Positions 58,701 to 64,000 of a stretch of 64,000 nt of DNA are shown here, in pieces. Numbering within the stretch: position 1 is the first letter of the stretch; each line of letters opens with the position of its first letter. Below the pieces are notes generated by a model, which made no database searches, was not told the origin of the DNA, and saw only the letters and a list, made by a program, of their open reading frames with translations. Made by a program: the position numbers and the translations under genes. This DNA is from Calliopum simillimum (Eukaryota; Arthropoda; Insecta; Diptera; Lauxaniidae): contig OX638368.1 of NCBI GenBank assembly GCA_951812925.1, positions 74,124,422-74,188,421 of the forward strand. Direction: 5' to 3'.

Positions 58701-59360
58701 AAATAGCTTAGTTCTTATCCAACTATTCTGGAGTAGCTTCTAGTCGATTTCTTTTTTGGCGAGGCAATTATCAAATTTTCAGTGTTAAAAATATTACCAT
58801 GCTCTCAACATAAACATTACCAAGCGGACAATCTAGTCTTTAAAGTTCTTGATAATAGGTTAGCATTCTCACGGCAGCTTACCTCTACTATTAATTTTAT
58901 TGGAAGTATAATTGAAATTATGTATATTCTTAATCAAAGGAGTCTCATTTTCGGACAGGCATTAATATTTGAATCTATAATAGCTTTTTTGGTTAGCGGT
59001 TTGTTTCACTATCCTTTAATTTTTTGTAAAACGGAGTTATATTTTTAATTTTTTATTTAATTATGCCAAATACCGGTATTTCGGTATCGAATTTTGGTCC
59101 GGGATCCCGGGATACCGGTGTCGGTAATACCGTTATTGCATTCCCTAGTCTTGGCCTGGCTCACTCCTTTTATCTAAGCTTTCAGTGTTTATGTTTTATT
59201 TTTATTTTTTTAGCTAAGATAAAACATTTTTTTTCGAATGTATACATAAGTTAATTGAAAGATCAGAAAAATGAGTTAGAGTAGCAAACAAGTTAGAGTT
59301 GGTATTTCCACTACTTACCCTTCACTTTGCGGACTTAAAACTTTCACCTCGTAAAGTAAT

Positions 59361-59522
59361 ATGTCGTCGCTCACTTGTACAACGGGCCCAATTAACATTA
59401 TTTTTTTTAATCCAGTTTATTACATTTTCAGGTGTATTTGGGGTTGGTCTTCAGGATATGTAATAAACTGGATTTAAAAAAAAAAAATGCTAATTAAGAC
59501 CGTTGTACAAGTGGGCGACGAT
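59361..59522. repeat. Short inverted repeat
   Basis: TCGTCGCTCACTTGTACAAC at 59361 returns inverted ending at 59522, with TCCAGTTTATTACAT paired around a 30-bp loop. It lies about 115 bp from the Atg2 donor. Confidence 0.8.
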
Positions 59523-59636
59523 GTTTTCCATAAGTTTGAAGCTTTCGAGTTTTTCAAAATATATGAGTCAAGGAAATTAATTTCATATTTTTTTCAGGAC
59601 AAAAAATACGTGCTTTTTTATTTAGAGCCGACTTAC

Positions 59637-59961
59637 CGTGGTCTATTGTTTCAGCAAATTTTTCTAGACCGTCAATGGAATTATTGTGGGATGATAAGTC
59701 ATCACAATTATCAACATTTTGATTCATACACTCTTGTGCCAACTGCATTGAACTACTCACAGATGACCACATTGACTCTAACATAGATGTACCATTGCTC
59801 TGTCTTTGCACAGGTCTTAAGCATATAAATAAATCAGTTACTTCAATTGAGCTATCGTTTGTCATTAGCGCATTCCATGGAACAGTAACAGTTATCAAAC
59901 CAATTTTTCCTCCCGTCACTTCAACAGACCAGCCTTGCGCTTCAAACAACTCATTTAAAGC
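59637..59961 (-). CDS. Atg2: Atg2 internal exon encoding part of the N-terminal chorein region
   Basis: Atg2 is a bridge-like lipid-transfer protein that moves phospholipids from the ER to the growing autophagosome, acting with Atg9 and Atg18/WIPI. The exon begins after a TTTCGTTTCAG acceptor (intron ends 59962) and reads ALNELFEAQGW, then a VTVPWNALMTNDSS segment, LFICLRP, and SMWSSVSSSMQLAQEC. These match the ATG2 N-terminal lipid-groove region: human ATG2A has the same PW-AL-T pattern and a SLQLAQEC motif at the same place. The last coding stretch is GLEKFAETIDH. The donor is G|GTAAGT with the intron starting at 59636. The length is 325 bp, so it enters in phase 0 and leaves in phase 1. 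No stops or frameshifts occur. The first exon, with the start codon, was not found between 59962 and 64000. Confidence 0.9.
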
Positions 59962-60286
59962 CTGAAACGAAAAACAAATATGTAATAAAATGTGTATTAA
60001 AAGAGTAAAGAAAATAAAATCTTCAAAAACATCTATAAAATGCACAAAATAAAACTGTTATTATAATTTAACATTCCTAATGCTTTTGCTATTCATCAAT
60101 TTTTTAATTTTCTTTCTAAGTTTATTTTTGTCTTTTCCTTTTTTAAGAAACCAAAACATTTATACCAGTGTGCAGATCTGCGTCACTTGCTTGCAGTTTA
60201 TACAAAATGAGCTTTAATAAATTGACAAAATGCGCTAGTATTAAGTCTGGTTATCACTGATTTACATTTATATAAAATGAATAAAT

Positions 60287-60605
60287 TTGTTGAATAATAT
60301 CACTCGCAAATTGAGCAATTTATGCGAAAGTGATTTTAATATCGAGAGTAAAAATTATCGTTTACATTTATTATGGGACAAAATCTACAACACTCGTTCT
60401 AAAGATGTTAAATTTCAAGTTGGTCAGATGGTATATCGAAAGAACTTTAGGCAAAGTAACTTAGCTCAGGGCTATAACGCTAAATTAGCACCCAAAAACG
60501 TTAAGTGTATTGTGCTTAAAACTATTGGAAACTCCCTTTATGGGTAATTTAGCTGGCAAAAAGATCGGGGTATACCACGCAAAGGACATTTTTGTGGCAT
60601 AAATA
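60287..60605 (+). pseudogene. Gypsy integrase C-terminal fragment
   Basis: The reading VKFQVGQMVYRKNFRQSN and GYNAKLAPKNVKC is the chromatin-side C-terminal domain of a Gypsy integrase. A stop at 60545 is followed in another frame by GVYHAKD-like residues, so it is broken. It is a third or fourth Gypsy family, distinct from elements 2 and 3. No flanking LTR pair was found. Confidence 0.6.
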
Positions 60606-62730
60606 GCTCTGTGATATTATTTAGTGTAGTTCCAGTGCAATATTTGATTAGGATGGATATACTGAAGTTTTGTCAAATCGACTTATTTATACAGAGAATT
60701 TGTTATTATATGATTAGTGTATTTTCTTTTTTCTCATTTTTCTATGCTTCGCAACAACAAAGCAAAAATGTATGCGACCATTTGTGCTACCTTTTCTCTA
60801 TCTGATATATCTTTGTGATAAACCATAAATACCCGACTAGCAATAGTAAAGCAATAGGGTGAGGACGAAGCCCCACGTTTAGGAAAATACAGGTGTATTT
60901 TCAGTCACGTGAAAACAATATTTTAAGGACTCGCTCCATTCCTTCTTCACAACCAGAAGTCATGCTTCAGGAATCGGACGGCTCCGAGCCTGTAACGTAA
61001 CTTTTTGTACCCCTATTGAACTACGCCATGTCAATCAATAGAATGCGCGAAAATTTGCTAGAGAGAGTTTTTTTTTTCGAAGACTAAGATTATATATGCA
61101 CTTTAGGTCTGAAAAGAGATTTAGCAATAAGACAAGCTTAGTAGTTAAAAATTTATGAGATATGTATGACCGCGCTGTCCTTTTACACTCGTGCATATAT
61201 ATATAAAAAAAGATTTAATAAGTGAAGTCTTAACGTAAAAAAAAAAGACAAAATAATAAAATTTGATTAAAAAAAAAACAAAGGTTAAGCTTTTGAAAAC
61301 TGAAGAAAACACCTAAAAAAGTGTTGAAAATATAGGTGTCCAGTGTCATCATTTGTGGCTTAAGTCCACTAGAAGGTTCAAGACCACGCAGTTTGCTGAC
61401 GGTACCCGAGGTAATTAACAAAGGCACTTTAGCTAAAAGATTTTAAGTACAATAAAAAATCATTCCTTTTTTTTATTAGATCGCTACCGCTTCCGAGGTA
61501 AGAGGTCTCGGGCTATTTTGTCAGTCAATAATTTAGAAACCCGCTGGACACATTGCATTCTGGTATACCGCCATTACAAAAAAGTGTCGGCAAATCAGTT
61601 TATATGCAGTTGTAGTGATATATATGCTTTTTTTATATACCGAGCTATATATATATTTGAGCGCCAAATTTCAACCTGAAATACAGATCAGCAACCAAGG
61701 TGACCTGCATTTAAACACCGTTGCATATAAAAAAACGTCAGTAGCTGTAACCATTTACATATACTGAGAGCAGAAAAAACAGTAGCAAAGTACCACAAAA
61801 ATAAAACATGATGATAAGCAGAGAAGGGATTTGTTAAATTATAAAAATGCAGTAAATTTAGTTAATCGAAACAAAAACTAAAAACAAAGATTAGTAATAA
61901 TTAAGAAGTTTTTTTTGAATTCATTTAGTTTGTAGTTAATTTTAAATTTCTTTTGTACTTAATTATTTCGTGCAAAACAGCACCAAATAACCTTTTTTTT
62001 AACAAAAAAAAACCAAAAAGCTTACATCAATCACCATATGCTGGCGCCAACATTTTGGAGATTTCAATTATGAGGTGAGTGAAATATGATATAGTAAAGG
62101 GGGTTAATTGCTGTTGTTTTTTTTTTTTTTTTTTTTCACTAGATTAATATAATACTGGATTTTTCATACTTAGATACATATAATTTTATAGTAAAAATTC
62201 AAAATTCTCTTACTATGTTAATAAATTGTAATGAATTGAAGTCCTGAATCGTTTTTAAACAATTTTAATATGTAATTTTAAATATTTTTGAGTTGGCGTA
62301 GGTATTCTTGTTTCCCATAATGGTTAGGCGGACAGACGAGGACAAAATACAGACGGACATGCATTTTTAGACGGACATAGGCTTTCGGAACAGGGGAATA
62401 CATCTCAATCCTTGGGGGCATAGATGTGTTCATTGGCTGCAGCATTAAGTTGGACTGTAAGTGGTAGGGTTAGCCCCTATGACTGGACTTGACTGGACAA
62501 TTAGCGTATGAGTGTAGTGGGTGGCCATGACTACAAGTGTAAATCGGGTATGGCTGAGGATAGCGTGGAAATGAATGAATTACAATAGTTGCAAGCTAAG
62601 GGTTGTGATAAAGTATGAGTGTTTGAGTTAGGTGTGAGTTAAGGGCATGATTGTGGTATGGGGTGAAAAGGATTGTATGAGTGCATATAAAAGTGGATTT
62701 TTATATTTGTAAGCATGGTATGTTTAATTT
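60606..62730. other. Intron sequence; possible LTR remnant
   Basis: No gene is recognised. TGGCGCCAACATTTTGG at about 62043, preceded by an AT-rich stretch, could be a primer site next to an LTR, but no LTR partner is seen. A short TATATATATA tract lies near 61195. Confidence 0.3.
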
Positions 62731-62821
62731 AGTTGGACAGTGACATACTCTATTCTTTTAACTTCTTCTTTCCTTATCTATATATATATTTTCTTTTCCT
62801 TTATTTGGCATGATTTCTATT

Positions 62822-62961
62822 ATGTTTTGAGTCAGTCTGGTGGTCGAATTGGCAAGAGCTACGCCCGTGACGGCGAGCTAGTCGGACTTGCCAGCATGCC
62901 AAACACCACCAACAACGTCACCCACGCACACAGCTGGTCTCATTTCAATATTTCTAAATAA
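62822..62961 (+). other. GC-richer open patch of unknown origin
   Basis: After a possible acceptor (TTTTGAGTCAG near 62836) about 40 codons are open with far higher third-position GC than the surroundings, reading SGGRIGKSYARDGELVGLAS. I do not recognise it. It could be an exon fragment, a captured gene piece or a transposon remnant. Confidence 0.25.
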
Positions 62962-63441
62962 CATTAACAAAAGAACCGTCTTACTAGTTTTGGGGTTCTT
63001 AGGACTAACAAATTCCAACAAAAAAAAAATTTTTAAAAAAATACTAAAAGTCAGGGGTCTAATTTGAATTTTAAATTTTTCTGCAGAAAACCAAAATATA
63101 TTTAAATTTTTTGAACTACATTGCATTATACATAGCATCATTAGTTTTACAAATTTTTATTTTAGAAAAAAACAAATTATTTTAATTACTTTTTATTGAT
63201 TGAAAAAAGAGTGATAAAATCACGACTTTTTTGAGTTATCTCAGTAAAATGCAAATGCATCAACTTTGACACATCGCTGAGAAACGGAAAATTATTTTAC
63301 CCCAAAACAAAAAACATTTTTCTCCGCTACACTGCATCAACAACAACTCAATAGCAACACTTGTAAAAATTGAATTTTAGCCAAAAAAGTGTGCCTTTTG
63401 ACCTATAGTGCAATGCTGCGAATGTAAACAATTCTACAGCA

Positions 63442-64000
63442 ATGCAAACAAATGCTAAGGATGGTGCAATTCCAAAAACAAAAACCACAGAAGTAAACAA
63501 AAAAGTTCAAAATGGCATTGATCGATACATGACCATGAATTCAAAAAGAAAGCTTAGCCCCCAAAAACATGGCTTAGGCAATTCCAAAAAAAATAAAACC
63601 AACAAAACAGAAACAATAACAAATGTTTTGTCGTGCAATCGATTTGCTGCATTAGGTGAGCTTAGCGATACAAGCGACAAAAATCCTACTCCACCACCTA
63701 AAAACTTAAAACCACCCCCAATTTACTTGCGTGGACGCAGTTTGAATACTCTAGTGTTATTATTAACTAATCTTATTGGGAACGATAACTTTTTTATAGT
63801 CCCCCTAACAATAGGGAACCTTCATGAAACGAAGATTCAAGTAAAAACTGAGGATCGTTTTCGTACTGTCGCTTCGTACTGTCGCTAAAAACTTTAATGA
63901 CAACAAAAACTCCTACTACACATACCAGCTGAAAAGCAGCAAAGGTATTTCTGTTGTCATTAAGGGCATCGAATCGTCAGTTGGCCCGAAAGAAATTAAA
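63442..64000 (+). pseudogene. Jockey-type LINE ORF1, 5' part, runs off the window
   Basis: ORF1 is the nucleic-acid-binding Gag-like protein of a Jockey element. The first 60 residues are Lys/Asn/Thr-rich. NRFAALGEL, then PPPIYLRGRSLNTLV and NFFIVPLTIGNLHETKIQV, is the conserved Jockey/Doc ORF1 pattern, and the conserved YTYQLKSSKGISVV follows near 63920. A 13-bp tandem duplication at about 63860-63885 shifts the frame and brings a stop at 63886. The zinc knuckles and ORF2 would lie beyond 64000. Its orientation opposes Atg2. Confidence 0.75.

Larger units (their letters stand above)
57052..59147 (-). mobile_element. hAT element relic with nested repeats
   Basis: The ends are TAGATAATGCAATACCGG and, inverted, TAGGGAATGCAATAACGG. 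They are flanked by an 8-bp duplication GTCTTGAC / GTCTTGGC (57044-57051 and 59148-59155, one mismatch), which fits nTnnnnAn. ACCGGTAT motifs cluster inside both ends. The only coding remnant is a hAT C-terminus on the minus strand. Inside lie a repeat at 57285-58032 and a palindrome at 58054-58410. Confidence 0.75.
23809..59636 (-). other. Atg2: Atg2 intron, 35.8 kb, filled with transposons
   Basis: The intron is bounded by GTAAGT at 59636 and TTTCAG at 23809, and the phases match (phase 1 on both sides). It contains a complete Gypsy insertion with a nested 12-kb Mutator-like transposon, a LINE with a nested Gypsy element, a mariner relic, a hAT element and at least five foldback elements. 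The Gypsy and Mutator-like genes point opposite to Atg2. The splice assignment is inference from homology and phase; a transcript would prove it. Confidence 0.8.
59962..64000 (-). other. Atg2: Atg2 intron upstream of the N-terminal exon, partial
   Basis: The sequence upstream of the acceptor at 59962 holds a Gypsy integrase fragment and the start of a Jockey-type LINE, but no recognisable exon with the ATG2 N-terminus. The first coding exon is inferred to lie beyond 64000. Confidence 0.55.

Noticed and set aside
59962..64000. First coding exon of Atg2
   Set aside because: No reading with the expected ATG2 N-terminus was found on the minus strand; it probably lies outside the window.

Overview
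The window is AT-rich DNA from a higher dipteran (tephritid-like by general character; the genus cannot be fixed from sequence alone). It is almost entirely the inside of one host gene, the autophagy lipid-transfer gene Atg2, on the minus strand. Two intact coding exons are visible: 59637-59961 and 22514-23808. Both are open, match the N-terminal part of ATG2 and have splice phases that fit (phase 1 donor, phase 1 acceptor), which implies a 35.8-kb intron. The introns on either side run past both window ends. Only about 1.6 kb of 64 kb is host coding sequence; nearly everything else is transposable elements, many nested several deep.

Layout. 0-3 kb: two tandem copies of a roughly 0.6-kb unit carrying a tRNA-like Pol III promoter, each split by a different hAT-type foldback MITE. 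3-10.3 kb: 5' part of a Gypsy-superfamily element (LTR, primer site, long leader, broken gag) whose leader holds a 3.9-kb TIR element made of large palindromes. 10.3-13.7 kb: two more copies of the tRNA-like unit, in the opposite orientation, split by a Transib-like element and a third hAT MITE. 14.7-18.1 kb: a dispersed repeat holding a second Transib-like element and a truncated LINE. 18.6-20.8 kb: a Tigger/pogo relic with a foldback where its catalytic domain should be. 21.3-22.2 kb: another foldback. 22.5-23.8 kb: Atg2 exon.

24.5-44.3 kb: a Gypsy element with paired LTRs. Its 5' LTR carries two copies of a TIR element with CCCGATC ends and 2-bp target duplications. Its integrase gene is split by a 12-kb Mutator/Foldback-NOF-like transposon (30479-42511) with about 3.5-kb inverted repeats, a 9-bp target duplication and a broken transposase gene whose C-terminus resembles a ubiquitin-specific protease. 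44.5-48.2 kb: two large foldbacks. 48.7-54.8 kb: a LINE interrupted by a degenerate third Gypsy element. 55-59.1 kb: mariner relic interrupted by a hAT element with further nested repeats. 59.6-60.0 kb: Atg2 exon. 60-64 kb: intron with a Gypsy integrase fragment and, at the right edge, the start of a Jockey-type LINE.

No protein-coding transposon gene seen here looks intact. The most novel objects are the 12-kb transposon with the protease-like domain, the CCCGATC elements, and the two Transib-like elements whose termini equal the RSS heptamer. Family names come from motifs and target duplications read by eye; no database search was possible.
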